64,000 nt of DNA, taken from Karstenula rhodostoma CBS 690.94. Taxonomy: Eukaryota > Ascomycota > Dothideomycetes > Pleosporales > Didymosphaeriaceae. Location: the NCBI GenBank assembly GCA_010093485.1, contig MU001512.1, forward strand, positions 146,842 to 210,841, written 5' to 3'. Within the stretch, counting starts at the first letter, position 1; each line of letters begins with the position of its first letter. The position numbers and the translations under genes are program-made. Under the pieces are notes generated by a model, which had not been told where the DNA came from, made no database searches, and saw only the letters and a list, made by a program, of their open reading frames with translations. This document shows, piece by piece, positions 13,319 through 23,969 of the stretch.

Positions 13319-16300
13319 CTACTCCTCCATCTCATCGACGTTGTCCTGGCTAGGCCGCTTCTCCTTCTTGACCCACTCCACGAAGTCGTCAATGACAGAC
13401 GGCCACGACGACGACTCGTCCCAGAAGCTCATTGCCTCATCCTCGAGCGTCAGCTTAGCGAACTTCAGCGTCTCGTTCCACATGTCCTTGTTCACGCTCT
13501 TCTTCCATTCAGCGTTGAGGAACTCGGTCCACCACTCGAACCACGGCGAGTTCGGTGTGGACCACCGCAGTGCGGACAGCGGTGACGTGAAGAGCAGCTC
13601 CCAGAAAGCGAGTGCGGATTCGAGAGGAACGGCCTTGGCGCCGGCGGGCTTGCCGAGAAGGAATGTGTACTTGTAGACCTTCTCGAAAGCGGCTTTGTCG
13701 GATGGCAACCGCTGCTTGAGAGACTTCAGATGTGCCTTCTGCTTGTCGAGTGTGTCCGCGCTGCACGATCGTAAGCCTTGAGTATACACAGAACAAATGA
13801 AACCCACTTGAGTGATGACCAGCCTTCGACGAATCCTTCACGGCTCATCTCTCCCATGGTAGGTGCCTGGATAACCTCCATGACGGCCAAGGCGTCCATG
13901 CCCTCGAGGTCCACGCCCAGCTTCTCAAAATATCCCATCGCGCCGTCAGGTCCTACACTGTCGGGCGAATTCTTGACATCGTCTCGGTAACTGTCGAAAA
14001 ACTTGTTGAGGTTGCTCTTAGTCGAAGAGACGATCCCTGAGCCCCCGCCACCGCTAAAGTATCTGTATCAAAATGTTAACAGTGTCATAACAGAAGATGT
14101 AACGCAGAGAATAGAACGCAGTCAGTACGGTGTGGGATACTTCGGAGTGGTAAAATCTTCATAGTATTCCGTGTAATCCGAGTAATCCAAGTAATCCGTT
14201 GAGAAATTCGGAGCACTGTTTGATCTCAGAGTCCCGGGATTCGCAGGATTGATGTTTGCGTAACCAGTCCCGAGATTCGCAGGATTCATGTTTGAATAAC
14301 TAGTCCTGAGATTCGCAGGATTCATGTTTGAGTAGCCAGTCCCAGGATTCGCAAGGTTCATTTTTGAATAGCCAGTCTCGGGATTCGCAGAATCCATATT
14401 TGAATAACCGCTAGCCGAGTATTGTATACTGTGGGCATCGTAACGCTCTTCAATGGCCTCAAAAGCTTGATGAAGCATGAAAGCTGGCACACCGTTTGGT
14501 CGATCTATATGAACCAGCGCGTTGCGGCCAGCTTGGTCGATTTCGGTAGCCCTGAACTGGATGATTCGTTTGAAATGCTCCTTTTGCCCATCCGAAAGAC
14601 CTTGGAACCATCTCCGCCTGTTTGAAGCCGAAAGTGAATCACTGAAGAGCCTTCAGTCATTTGACAGCTCGACCGGGGTCTTTGACGTCTTGGGACAACG
14701 CACCTCATTGGACCCCATGGGTCGCCATTGAATAACCGCTCAAACAATTTCACAAGGTAGACAGGAGTATTGTTGATGAAAGCAGCGAATCCAAAGTTGT
14801 TATAAGGCGTGATTGGAGCGTGCCACAGAGGAAAGTTTTTGGTCCTGGTCATCCAAGTTTGCCAATGGAAGTAACCGTGTCCAGGTACGGCGAGGTCCCA
14901 AACGAGCGGACGCGAAAGTGCAAGCGAGGTGGGTTGGTACGGCCTAGCGCACATCCCATGCGGAAGGTTGAAATACTGCACCAAAAGTAAGTTCAGCCAC
15001 TGTGCCAGGGTCTCCTGCGTCACGTACGTTTGGTGAATAGAAGAAAATTGCAATATGGCCTTGACTATCTGTGTTCTGGGAGGCATTGGACCTATTTGTT
15101 CCACTTCCGCCAGGTGGACGCGAGCCACCAGGTTTGTCGGTGGCGTCCGAAGCCGGTGCTAAACGGTTCAATGCCCTCGTTGGCGATGGCTGAGACACCA
15201 TGCGCCGCGGTGATGAGTAAGATCCCGTGGAAGACCAATTCGGCGACGTCGATACGAGATTGGGCACTGATGAGTTGCCGTGAAGAACGGTGCTCATATG
15301 CTCAGACTGGTACCGCTCCGGTACCATCAATACACGCTGACTGGCTGCGAACCGATCCGCCGATTCATGTAGGGTGGATGCAACGGGGGAATGCGTGGAA
15401 AGATCTTCGAACAGGCTTGAGATGTTGTGGATGGTAGCGTTGGCGTTGGAAAGATCGCTGTTGTGGTGGAGATACTGGGTCTGACTGAGAAGGGACCGCG
15501 TCGGCAGTGTATTAGGCGGCAGAGGAAGATTATCCGTATCGAGCGAACGTGGGCCGTTTTGAAGGGTATCCTGGGTCGCGGCAGGACTTTGACTGGACCG
15601 GAGACTCAGTACTGCGGGCCCTTGACCAGCTAACCTTGGGGTGAACAACATACCCAAGCGTCTGTTCAAGTAGTGGATATTGCGGCTGAGGCTGGGTTGA
15701 CGATTGTGTCGACGACCTGGTTGATCGGCTACTCAGATAGGAACTGCCTGAGGTCTTGCGGCCTTTGCGATGGCGTCCTGCAAGCTGTCTGGCTCTGTCC
15801 TGGGACGACCCGAACATGTCTGGCGGTGCAGGGGAGGGGCCGTATCAAGGATCTAGTCGGAGAGCTGGAGGCCAATGAAGGTGGTGCGATGGGTTGCAAA
15901 GCTGAGGGGGAAAGCTGGAGATGCAGCTATTTGTTGCGACAGAAGACCCTTGCGTTGCACCCAGCAGGAGCTGTGCGTTTGTTTGCGTGCGCGTCCACCG
16001 TAGGAGTAGCTACGAGTCTTGCACAGACGTCCACTGCCTTGAACATGCCCCGATGCACAGCACCTGCCATGTGTGCCGGTAGTCTTGCCTTCTTGTTTTC
16101 GGTTTTCCGTAGTCCCACGCGTCTACCACGCCAACATCCTCGTGCCTTCGTCATTGTATCCATCCAGGGTATATCCAGATTTCCTTTGGTGATGGCGAAA
16201 GCCATGTCGATTTCGCATACGATCGTTTCCTTCGCAAGCAGGACGGGAGACATGCGCGCACAAAAGCCCTATTCAGTACAAAAAAAAAACATCCCACTTA

Positions 16301-16483
16301 CGCGGTAACAGCAGCGGAAGAATCCCATCCTGCGTTCTTGAGGTGCTACGCCAACATTAGCTCTTCCACCTCTCCACCACCGTCCTGCGCACTCACCTTA
16401 ACCGCCGTCTTCTGGTCCGTCGAGGCGAAGCTCATGAACTGGCTGATGGCCGCCTTCTGCTGCGTATTGTAACCTGGAGGCAT
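13319..16483 (-). CDS. DCN1: DCN1-like cullin neddylation scaffold (UBA + PONY), with a 2.24 kb intron
   Basis: Dcn1 is a NEDD8/Rub1 E3-type cofactor that brings Ubc12-NEDD8 to cullins. Exons: 16397-16483, 16302-16345, 13808-14062 and 13319-13760. They join in phase to 275 aa, the normal family length. Residues about 8-45 form a UBA-type domain ('QKAAISQFMSFAST.QKTAVKHLKNAGWD'). Residues about 60-265 form the PONY/potentiating-neddylation domain, ending in the acidic 'DEAMSFWDESSSWPSVIDDF' patch that binds cullin. The joint between exons 2 and 3 restores 'VTAYFSG', where the UBA ends in relatives. That joint spans a 2239-nt intron (14063-16301, GTAAGT...CAG) holding another gene on the same strand. 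Other introns are 51 and 47 nt. I am sure of the family and fairly sure of the large intron. Confidence 0.9.
14122..15651 (-). CDS. Orphan protein gene nested inside a DCN1 intron
   Basis: Not recognised. Three exons (15028-15651, 14704-14975, 14122-14650) with 52- and 53-nt GT-AG introns join in phase to about 474 aa. The N-terminal 200 residues are Ser/Pro/Asn-rich and look disordered. The middle is Trp/Tyr/Pro-rich ('GYFHWQTW', 'TPYNNFGFAAFINNTP', 'FNGDPWGPM'). A charged helix-like part follows ('GLSDGQKEHFKRIIQFRA'), then five 12-residue repeats of the type GYSNMNPANPGT and a Tyr/Asp-rich tail. No catalytic motif or membrane segment is seen. The start is uncertain: an ATG at 15817 opens another frame, and an open frame at 15927-16253 could be an upstream exon. 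The gene lies wholly in the second intron of DCN1 on the same strand, so its own promoter should lie at 15652-16301. Confidence 0.6.
14226..14405 (-). repeat. 36-bp coding minisatellite, five copies
   Basis: Five imperfect 36-bp units sit in the last exon of the nested orphan gene. Each encodes a 12-residue repeat (consensus GYSNMNPANPGT). Unit length is a multiple of three, so copy-number change keeps the frame. On the + strand each unit contains gattcgcaggattcatgttt-like sequence. Confidence 0.85.
15652..16301 (-). other. Remaining 5' part of the large DCN1 intron
   Basis: Between the DCN1 exon-2 donor and the likely start of the nested gene. It should contain that gene's promoter or upstream exons. 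A minus-strand open frame from an ATG at 16253 to 15927 (108 codons) and one from an ATG at 15817 are candidates for upstream exons. No splice solution linking the 15817 frame to the next one worked: the available GTATGT...CAG intron is 42 nt and leaves the wrong frame. Confidence 0.45.
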
Positions 16484-16505
16484 GGTGAATTAGATGTCCT
16501 CCCAC

Positions 16506-16989
16506 TCAACAGCACTCGATGTCGCAACGCGGGGAGCTTGGAGCGGGGTGTTGAAGGTGGCCGAGGCGGATAAGTCGAGGGTGAGGTGTGCAGCGGGGCC
16601 AAGCAGACTCGAGCTGTGGAGCAATATTGAGAGAAGGAAGCGCGCTGCAATGGTGAAATATTGATGCAGCTACCGTTGGACCGTTGGGCAGGCTACAGCT
16701 CGCTCGAGTCGCGAATCGCCCGATGTTGCCCACCCCACCATAGATGCGGGTGCCTGAGGATTCAGGCCGCAACCTCGCACCGCCGAGGCCCAAGCTCCCG
16801 CGCGGCTACCGTGACACCTCTGGCCAAATAAACAGTGAAGGACTCACCATTGTCATCATTGTTCTTCGCTCGCGAGGCTTTGGTAGTTCTACCCGTCTTC
16901 GTCTTCTTCGCAGGCACAGTCGCCATCTCCTTGTCTTCGTCGTCGTTGTCGTCGTCCTGAGCGAGAGCCCGCTTCTTCTTCGGAGGCAT
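16506..16989 (-). CDS. Possible small Lys-rich protein, or orphan first exon
   Basis: A clear exon-like start at 16989 reads MPPKKKRALAQ followed by an acidic run and two basic runs, resembling a nuclear-localised tail. It ends at a GTGAGT donor, giving exon 16848-16989. The only continuation I can find is a CAG acceptor giving an exon 16506-16753, for 129 aa in total, but that second part resembles no known protein. Its stop would lie only 22 bp from the DCN1 start codon, which is too close for two ordinary transcription units. It may be a real small gene, an exon of a broken gene, or chance. Confidence 0.3.
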
Positions 16990-18122
16990 AGTCGTGGCGA
17001 GCAAAGATGAGGTCAAGCAGCGCAGGGGAGTGGCAAGCAACTTTCTAAGCATACAGTAGGCGGCCCTGCCCCTTAAGTGCTGCTGCCTGGTATATTTGCG
17101 GTTGAGTCTGCGTGTGGAGAGCTGTGAAAGAGCGTCAGCTGCTGTGAAGTGAGTGGTTTGCTGGCTGGTGCGGGTAGCTGCGTCGCGCGGCAGGTGCGAG
17201 CGTGCACTGTCTGCGCGTCGAAAGTGGCCGATGCTTCTCGTTGATGTCTTGGATGAGTGTCTCTTGTTGCAGTCAACCCGTTCGTGCTGCACCTCTAGGT
17301 ACGAAGTATCAAGCATCGATGAAGGAGTCTGCCCACCCGATGGATCTCAGCAACCACATCGTTCATGCAGGTGCAATCATTTCACACTTTGTCCAGACTT
17401 GATATTCCTGGTCCATTCTTTAAGACGCGAAACGCCAAACGAAAAAAGCTTGTGTAGACAGATGATCGTCCTCAACCGTCCTCATCAGGCCTCATATCCC
17501 CACCCCCATCCTCGCTCATATCCATCCGCAACCCAAATCTCATGCTTCATCCACCGAAACTTGGTATTGCAGCCTATGCCATCACTCTTGAATCACATCT
17601 GACGCACTATCAAATCATTTGGGAGCAAGCCAATTTTCTATCAATCTAAATATTAGTTAAGCAATGTGAAAACATTTAAAACACTAATGACCTGTGCAAA
17701 GTCTAAAAAGCTCCGCTGTGCGGCTGGGCAATAGTCCGCTGGACGAGAGGACATTTATCAGTCTTGGCTTTTGAAATATCGGAGTTTTTGGCACCCTACT
17801 GAGTTCTTGTACTGCGTTTTGCCGCGGCGTGCAAAAGCTCGCCAAGTGTCACATTTGTTAAAAATCCCCGTTCATACGATGTAGTGTTGCAGAATACGAA
17901 ACCCTCCATTGCGTAAGCCACGGCTCAAATTATATACCGCTTGTCGTAGGGATATACCAATGTACAAGATTGCACCACCCACACCACCCATGCGAGCCGA
18001 AATCACACAACATTACAGACAGATATGCATATGCTCATGCTGCATCGCCCCTGTGCCTTCCTCTTTTCCTACCCCGTGTCTCTCTCAAACGCGTTGTGCC
18101 CACCGACACTCCCCCACCCACC
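16990..18122. other. Intergenic, contains one short interspersed repeat
   Basis: No gene recognised. The region between about 17640 and 17990 is more AT-rich and holds copy A of the short interspersed element described separately. Confidence 0.55.
17718..17858 (+). mobile_element. Short SINE-like element, copy A
   Basis: Contains the shared core (ggcaccctactgagttc ... ttttgccgcgg ... aagctcgccaagtg), homologous to copies at 41961-42030 and, inverted, at 58913-59005. It is the most diverged copy. A possible imperfect 14-bp flanking duplication (11 of 14 matches; taaaaagctccgct at 17704 and taaaaatccccgtt at 17859) would make this the longest copy, about 141 bp. The core from about 17780 to 17858 is certain. 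The outer limits are not. Confidence 0.55.
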
Positions 18123-20500
18123 CTACTCACCCATCGGCATCCCCTCCACCTCCTCGGTCAACGCCCTCCAGTTCTCCGCCTGCAGCTCCGCATACTTGAC
18201 GCGCTCCTGGCTCCAGTCCTGGTGCAACCGGCTGATGTGGTACTGGCTCTGCTGGAAGAAGAGGAGTTCATCGCGGATGCACTCGATGATGAAGACGCCG
18301 CGTGCGTGTTGTTGGACGATGCTTTCTTTGTCCTGCTCCAAGTTAGCATTCGGTAACCACCAGTGCGTGCATGTGGAAGGGTACCCTGAAAATCGCATCC
18401 TCCACCTTCTCCGCCTCCCCGGACTTGATCAGCTCAGGAGCCTTGTTCCTGATACCCTGCAGCTTCTGCTCGTTGTTCGCTATCCGCTTCTCCAGGTACG
18501 GTATGTTATCTTTCGCGTATTTGTCTCTCCGGTCGAACATGTCGCGCATGCTGACGAGGGTGTCGCGCTGGCGCTTGAGGTCCTCCAGCACGCCCTGTTC
18601 CCAGCCTTTGGCCTCGTCTTCTAGCAGACTCCGCGACTGTTCCAGATGCCTTGCGGTGGCGTTCAAGCCTTCGTTGAGCATGGGGATCTCGCTGGTGTCG
18701 ACGGCGTATGTGTCGCTGGAGGCTCCGGTGACTTGTTGCAGGGCGGTGGCGAAGCGGAGGTGTTCGGCGGCCATGCCTTCGTTGCGCTTCGCGAGGCGCT
18801 CCATCATGTTGCATAGGTTGATGTAGCTTTCTGCGGATCGTCGTACGCCGGCGCGGACAGTGTCGAACATATCGGGTAAGGTTTTCGGGAGAGAGTCCTC
18901 CAGGTCTGGTGGTAGGGTCTTTCCGGTGAACTCTTCTTGCACCGACAGATTCGCTTGCTTACGCCATACAGCGAGTTCCTGTAGGACTTATCAGCACGGT
19001 AGTGACCAGAACTCCAGAGAGTACTCACCGTCGGTACAGTCAAAAACATAATGACGAGCTGCTCCTGTCCTAGCACTGGATGTCTGACAAGCGCGTTTGC
19101 AAACCTCGCCAGCCCTCTTCTCCTCTTCTCGATAAAACTCGAATCGGTAGCTATGTAATTACCATTGACTGTAAATCCTCAATTAATGCCACAAAAATCA
19201 ACAGCAACGGATCACTCACTCGCAACTCTCTTCGGAGGTAATAATGGCAGCTGCCGGAACGGATACCGCTTATGCAGACAGTCCAATAACCAAACAAAAT
19301 CGCTGTACCGGCGGACTACCTTGCTGTTTCGACGCGCGCTGGAGACCTCGTAGTTGCGGTGCTGGAACATGAAGACACCCTCTTTCTCGGCGAGCGTGTT
19401 GACGGTGATGGTTTCTTCGGGCCCGATGCTGGCGACGCGTCCTCCACCAAGAGACCTACCCAGGTTGGCTGGTGCGTTGGGGCCGCCCTCTCCAGCCGCT
19501 GGCTGCCCAAAGCCTCCAGGTTCGCGTCCGAGAGAGGGGTCAGAGAAGTTCGGCTCTGCGCTCGGATTGAAGCCTCCCCAGCCGCCTTCGCTTCCGTACG
19601 AGCTCGGACGCTGGGGGGTCGGCTCGAGGATTGGGGTCGTGGTCGTGTTTGCGGAATTGGTGGTGAATTGGCTTGTCGTTCTTGTCGCGGCAGGCACGCT
19701 CATGCCGTTGGTTTGTGCAGGGACCGCGGTATAGCTCGAATGGTTGTGTCCTCTGTGGAGGTCGGGCGAGGCCCACGGATCCGCCTCGGGATCGCCAAAC
19801 GACTGCTTGCGCATCGGGGCGCGCGACCTGTTTGGCGTTGTTTCGGCTTGCGGAGCAGGTTGCGGTTGGGGCGGGGTGGGCGGTCGTGGAGGCTCGCTCG
19901 GTTTCGGTTTCGGTTGTGGTGGCCCCGGGAGCGAGACAGAGGGCACGGGGAGGTCTGGCAGAACACATGGCGTCAGTACAGACCTGGGACGGAAAGAGGC
20001 AGCATCTTACTCTTCTTCCTCTCGTCCACGCTGTCCAGCGACAGCTCCGACACGTCATAGCCGTCCTGCGCGAGCCCAATCAGCGCATACAACACGTTGA
20101 ACTCGTTCCTTCCCACGCCCGCGCTTTCCTGCTCCGGCTGCGACACAATCCCCAGGATCTTGGCCTCCTTGTCGCCCGGCAGCCCACTGCTCCCCAGCAA
20201 TCTCTTGATCTCCGCTACACTGATGCTGCTGCCCGCGCGCTCCCCAGACTCGAGCACGCGGTCGAACGCATCGATGTACGAGTCGGGCACGTCCGAAGCA
20301 GGCAACAACGACTTGAGCAGCGAGCCCTTTTGTTTCTTAGGCGTGGGATTGAAGCCCCACGGAGAGTCGTCGCCGTGGAAGTCGTCCGCGAACAAGCTGT
20401 TGCCGGTGGTGGGTTTCGGATCGTCGTCGAAGAGCGATGACGACGAGTGCTGCGCTTTGGGTCGCGAGGGCAGGTCGTCGTCGTCGCCGAAGAGAGACAT
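18123..20500 (-). CDS. MVP1: Sorting nexin Mvp1 (SNX8-like; PX-BAR)
   Basis: Endosomal sorting nexin acting in retrieval from endosomes to the Golgi and in vacuolar protein sorting. Five exons (20011-20500, 19220-19954, 19029-19168, 18385-18978, 18123-18332), with introns of 56, 51, 50 and 52 nt, join in phase to 722 aa. The N-terminus 'MSLFGDDDD' is followed by an EH-like helical part near residues 60-160 and a long Pro/Ser-rich linker. A PX domain at about residues 360-460 shows the phosphoinositide-binding 'RRYSDF' motif and 'RRRGLARFANALVRHPVL'. A C-terminal coiled-coil BAR region at about 470-720 carries 'LAKRNEGMAAEHLRFATALQ' and 'YHISRLHQDW'. Length and order match fungal Mvp1. The last acceptor was chosen because it gives the conserved 'DKESIVQQHARGVFIIECIRDEL'. 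Confidence 0.93.
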
Positions 20501-21176
20501 GGCTTCAGATCAGATGTTACCAAAACCCAATTCTACTCTTTCCACGCATAAAGCTATACGAGATCGTTCTGCCAGCTCCGCACGAGAACGAGTCGATGAG
20601 ACGACGATAACACAGCAAGGCGTCACCTCGCGGCGTGGCCCAAGCTTCGAGGTTAATGTGGGACCTGCCGCCTGCCTTGGCCATCGCCGCGCTATGCAAC
20701 CTCAACCGCCCATCAGCCGAGGCGAGGCCAATAGCTGCTTGTCACTCTATCCATGCCAGTCGCTAATTGACCACCACCCGTACAGCTTTACGACAGAGTA
20801 ATCACACGTAAACACTGAGCACGCAGTGGCCCCAGATTCAAGATAGATCGCTCCATTCGACACTCTAGATCTCGCCAGAGCACACCGCGCTCCGCACTAT
20901 ATACATGGTCCAGCAATGCGCCCTTTTGTCCGATCCTATGTATCCCAAATCATCCCAAATATAGCCGAGTCTCATAAATCAGCGGGTATCCTTCGACTGC
21001 AGCGCAGCCCTATCAAAACAGAGTCCTTTCCCAGATGCTTCGTTCGCCATGCCCATGCAGATAAACAATGCCCAAGCACGTGTGCTTTCAAAGCCCTTTG
21101 CTACTCCAATGCACCGTATCGAGCCTGTCGAATATGTACTAAAGTGAAAGAGATGATAAGAGGAAATCGTCGTCAT
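20501..21176. other. Intergenic: MVP1 promoter and PalH 3' flank
   Basis: 676 bp between the MVP1 start and the PalH stop, both on the minus strand. It should hold the MVP1 promoter and the PalH 3'UTR. No other gene seen. Confidence 0.55.
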
Positions 21177-23567
21177 CTATCTGTCGTGGTTTGTCGGATG
21201 TGAAATTGTGGGTGCGTTGCCACTTGCCCGTTGTTGCTCTTGGTCCTGCGATGAAGACATCTCCACGCTATTCTCCGAGACCTCGTTACCTAGAGCGGCA
21301 GATGATGACGATGATTGAGGGTGTTCCCTTAGCGCCTGTGGCCTGGCGTTTGGTGTTAAGAATGTTTCTGGCGTAAAACGTATGGTGGATGTGCGTCCTG
21401 GGCTGCCAGGATCGTCGGAACCAGTTGGAAGGGGTGATGGTGTGTTTGTATTTTGCGTATTTTGTGGAGTATGTGATGATTCAGTTGGATTCTGAGCGCC
21501 ACTCCCTTCCGAAGCTTGTGATTGCTGTTGCAGTATTTCCGGCGACCACGTTCGCCCACGCGGTTGTGCAGGAATGATGGTGACCGGCAGGTTTGTATTA
21601 TCTTGCTGAGCAGGCCCTTTCCTGCTTCGGAACCGTTCGCCTTGCTGGGCAGCGAAAGTTCCCAATCGATCTTTCAATGCCAGTCCGGTGTAGTTCCTTT
21701 GGGGAATGTTTAGAGACACGTCTTCGACGACCAGAGGCTCTATGACGCGTCCTCGTTGAAGCTCTGGCGGGGGTGACCGCCCTCTTCTTCGGAAGGGGTT
21801 CATGCTGGCAATCGTCTGCCAACTCCATTGACCGCGACCGCGACCGTCATCCGCGTCTTCGGTCAATACGGCGCCTTTTTCTAGATCTTCGACAGGGCTT
21901 TGAGAGCGTTGGCGCGGCGCACGTTGCGCGTCACCACCAGAACCACCTTCCTCGATTGCGGTTTCAAGGCGTGCTGCAGGTGGCGTGTCGCTGATGGGAT
22001 GGTATCGCACCGTGTACACAGTACTGTCTGCACTTGCAGTGTCGGTTCTGCTTACGGGCGATGCGACGTTTGGCGGGGGAGCTGTTGGGCTGTGTAGCGG
22101 CACGTAACTATTCCGCTTGTTTCGTGGGGCTGCGTCAGATCGCCTGGCAGCTGGTGGTGGGGCGGGGATGTGAATCGTCCTCTTTTTGCTGTGTTGTGGA
22201 TTCGGTGATGGCTTCCTGACACGGTTCAGCCGATAAGCAAGGTTGGTCAGACGGCCAGACGTGAAAGCACCGCCGTTCCCACCGTCGCCTGACTTGTGGA
22301 TGTCGTCGGATCTAGAGCTCTGGCGTTTCGACCCGTGCCAGTTCATCTCCTGCGATGGGGTGGTATTGAGCATTTCGTCTCCGTCGTAGACCTCTCTTCC
22401 TAGGATTCCGTCTTTTCTCTCTTCTCTTTCCAACGCCTCGATGCGCTCTACCCATTCCCAGACAATAACACTAGCTGCAGCTGCACCAACCCATCTGAAA
22501 TAATCTCCCCATCCGGCGATGGTGTAGTTCGAAATGTCGGTAATGAAAAAGACAACAGGAGTAAGGACGGCGACAACGGAGAGCAGGGCGACAAGCGACA
22601 TGTTCCACATCATCGGGTGGTAGAAGGCGTATCGTCTTTTGGTGATGGCGTAGTAGACGACCCAAGCAGCGTAGAGCATGCTGAGGGAGAGTTGGAAGAG
22701 GTAGCTCAATGCAGGGATGGCGGTTTCAAAGTGTCGCGGGCTGTGGCCCTTGTTGTACGGGCCGAAGCTATTGATGGAGTTGAAAACAATGTCGAGCAGT
22801 ATTAACGCGAAGCCTATCCATTTGATCATGACCTTCTCTTTATGGCGCGGAAACAAGCGAATGAGGGTCTGGACTTGGGCGAGCCAAAGGAAGATGTCGG
22901 AGATGATGCGCGAGACCTTGATCTCTGTGCCAGCCACAACCTCGTTGCGCAGCTTCATGGCGTCCATGAAGCCCTCGTTGTACTGGCGCTCGGCGATCTC
23001 GAACGTGTCGGCCGTGGCAAGAGTCAGTGAGACGGCCACGGTCAGCGCGGCGACCTTCTGCAGCCAGGGACGCGTTCCGACTCCGATGACAGACCCTCCT
23101 CCTGTGGCTCCGCTGATCATGCCGCGGCGTCCCATCAGGCCTGAGCGTCCCGACGCGCCGCCGACGAAGAAGGTGCGCGGCGTGATGATCAGCATGATGA
23201 CGAGCATCCAGGCGAGCACGGTCGCGGCGCCGGTCGCGTAGGCCTGGGGCGTGATGGAGGCATGGAAGGGGTCGCGCAGGTCAGTGACGCTCGTCATGTC
23301 GCTGTCGTTGGTGGTGAGGCTACCGGCGTTGACCTGGGACTGCTCGGTCGGGGGGCATTGGGGCGTGAAGACGGCGTCGGCCTCGAGGGTGATGGTGTGG
23401 TCGGGCGAGAGCTGGATGGTGCCCAGCGAGGGCAGCTTGAAGGGCGCGCAGTGCTACGGGTGGTGTTAGCATCTTGTCGCTGGGCGGGGGGCGGTCGCGA
23501 TACGTACGCGAAAGGCTTCGTTGTTGGTCGGCTGCGCCCTCTTCCACCACGCCCCGGGGTCGAGCAT
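21177..23567 (-). CDS. palH: Ambient-pH sensor PalH/Rim21 (7-TM)
   Basis: Plasma-membrane alkaline-pH sensor that starts the Pal/Rim cascade leading to PacC/Rim101 processing. Two exons (23508-23567 and 21177-23453), separated by a 54-nt GTACGT...TAG intron, give 778 aa. After a short extracellular N-terminus with paired cysteines ('HCAPF' and 'PQCPP') come seven hydrophobic segments at about residues 91-112, 150-170, 205-222, 228-247, 262-290, 300-323 and 332-353. A cytosolic tail of more than 400 residues, rich in Ser, Pro and Arg, follows. The block 'DTFEIAERQYNEGFMDAMKLRNEV' and the 'SYLFQLSLSMLYAAWVVYY' segment are typical of PalH. The start ATG was chosen because it gives a short exon ending 'NNEAFR', directly before the conserved 'HCAPF'. 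Confidence 0.92.
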
Positions 23568-23943
23568 GCTCGGCGACTATACTGGTCCAGCAGCAGGCGT
23601 GTGGGCGGCGAAGGGTCCCATAGCAGGTCAGACGGGCGTCATGGGCGCGCGCGTGGGGTGGCTCTGGCGGCGATGGGGTCGAAGTGTGGTGTTCACGGGC
23701 ACGGCAAGACAGGCGGAAGGCTTGAGTGAACTTGGCGCTCTTGGGGCTGGGGCTGGGGGGGACTCCTGAGGGGCGGGCGGCGATGGGCGGGCTTGCGACA
23801 CTCTCTGCATCGGCGTGCTGGGTAAGCGCTGATCCGGGGGCCTCGATGCGGGATAGCAGACGACGCCGCCGTGGCCACTCGCCGACGCCCCCTCGCGCCA
23901 CCACCAGCCTGAACCACGGCCAGCAGACAGCCTGCAGGCTCCA

Positions 23944-23969
23944 GCTCCAGGCTCCAGGCTCCAGGCTCC
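23944..23969. repeat. Short CTCCAGG tandem repeat
   Basis: About four tandem copies of a ctccagg unit in the presumed promoter side of PalH. Confidence 0.8.

Noticed and set aside
15652..15817. Nested-gene start at the ATG of 15817 (MFGSSQDRARQ...)
   Set aside because: The only nearby GTATGT...CAG intron is 42 nt and keeps the wrong frame, so I could not connect it to the main exon. Kept only as an alternative.
15673..16308. 211-codon + strand open frame in the DCN1 intron
   Set aside because: Starts at a non-ATG codon, has no recognisable domain, and is antisense to the nested gene region and the exon-2 border. Probably chance in GC-balanced DNA.
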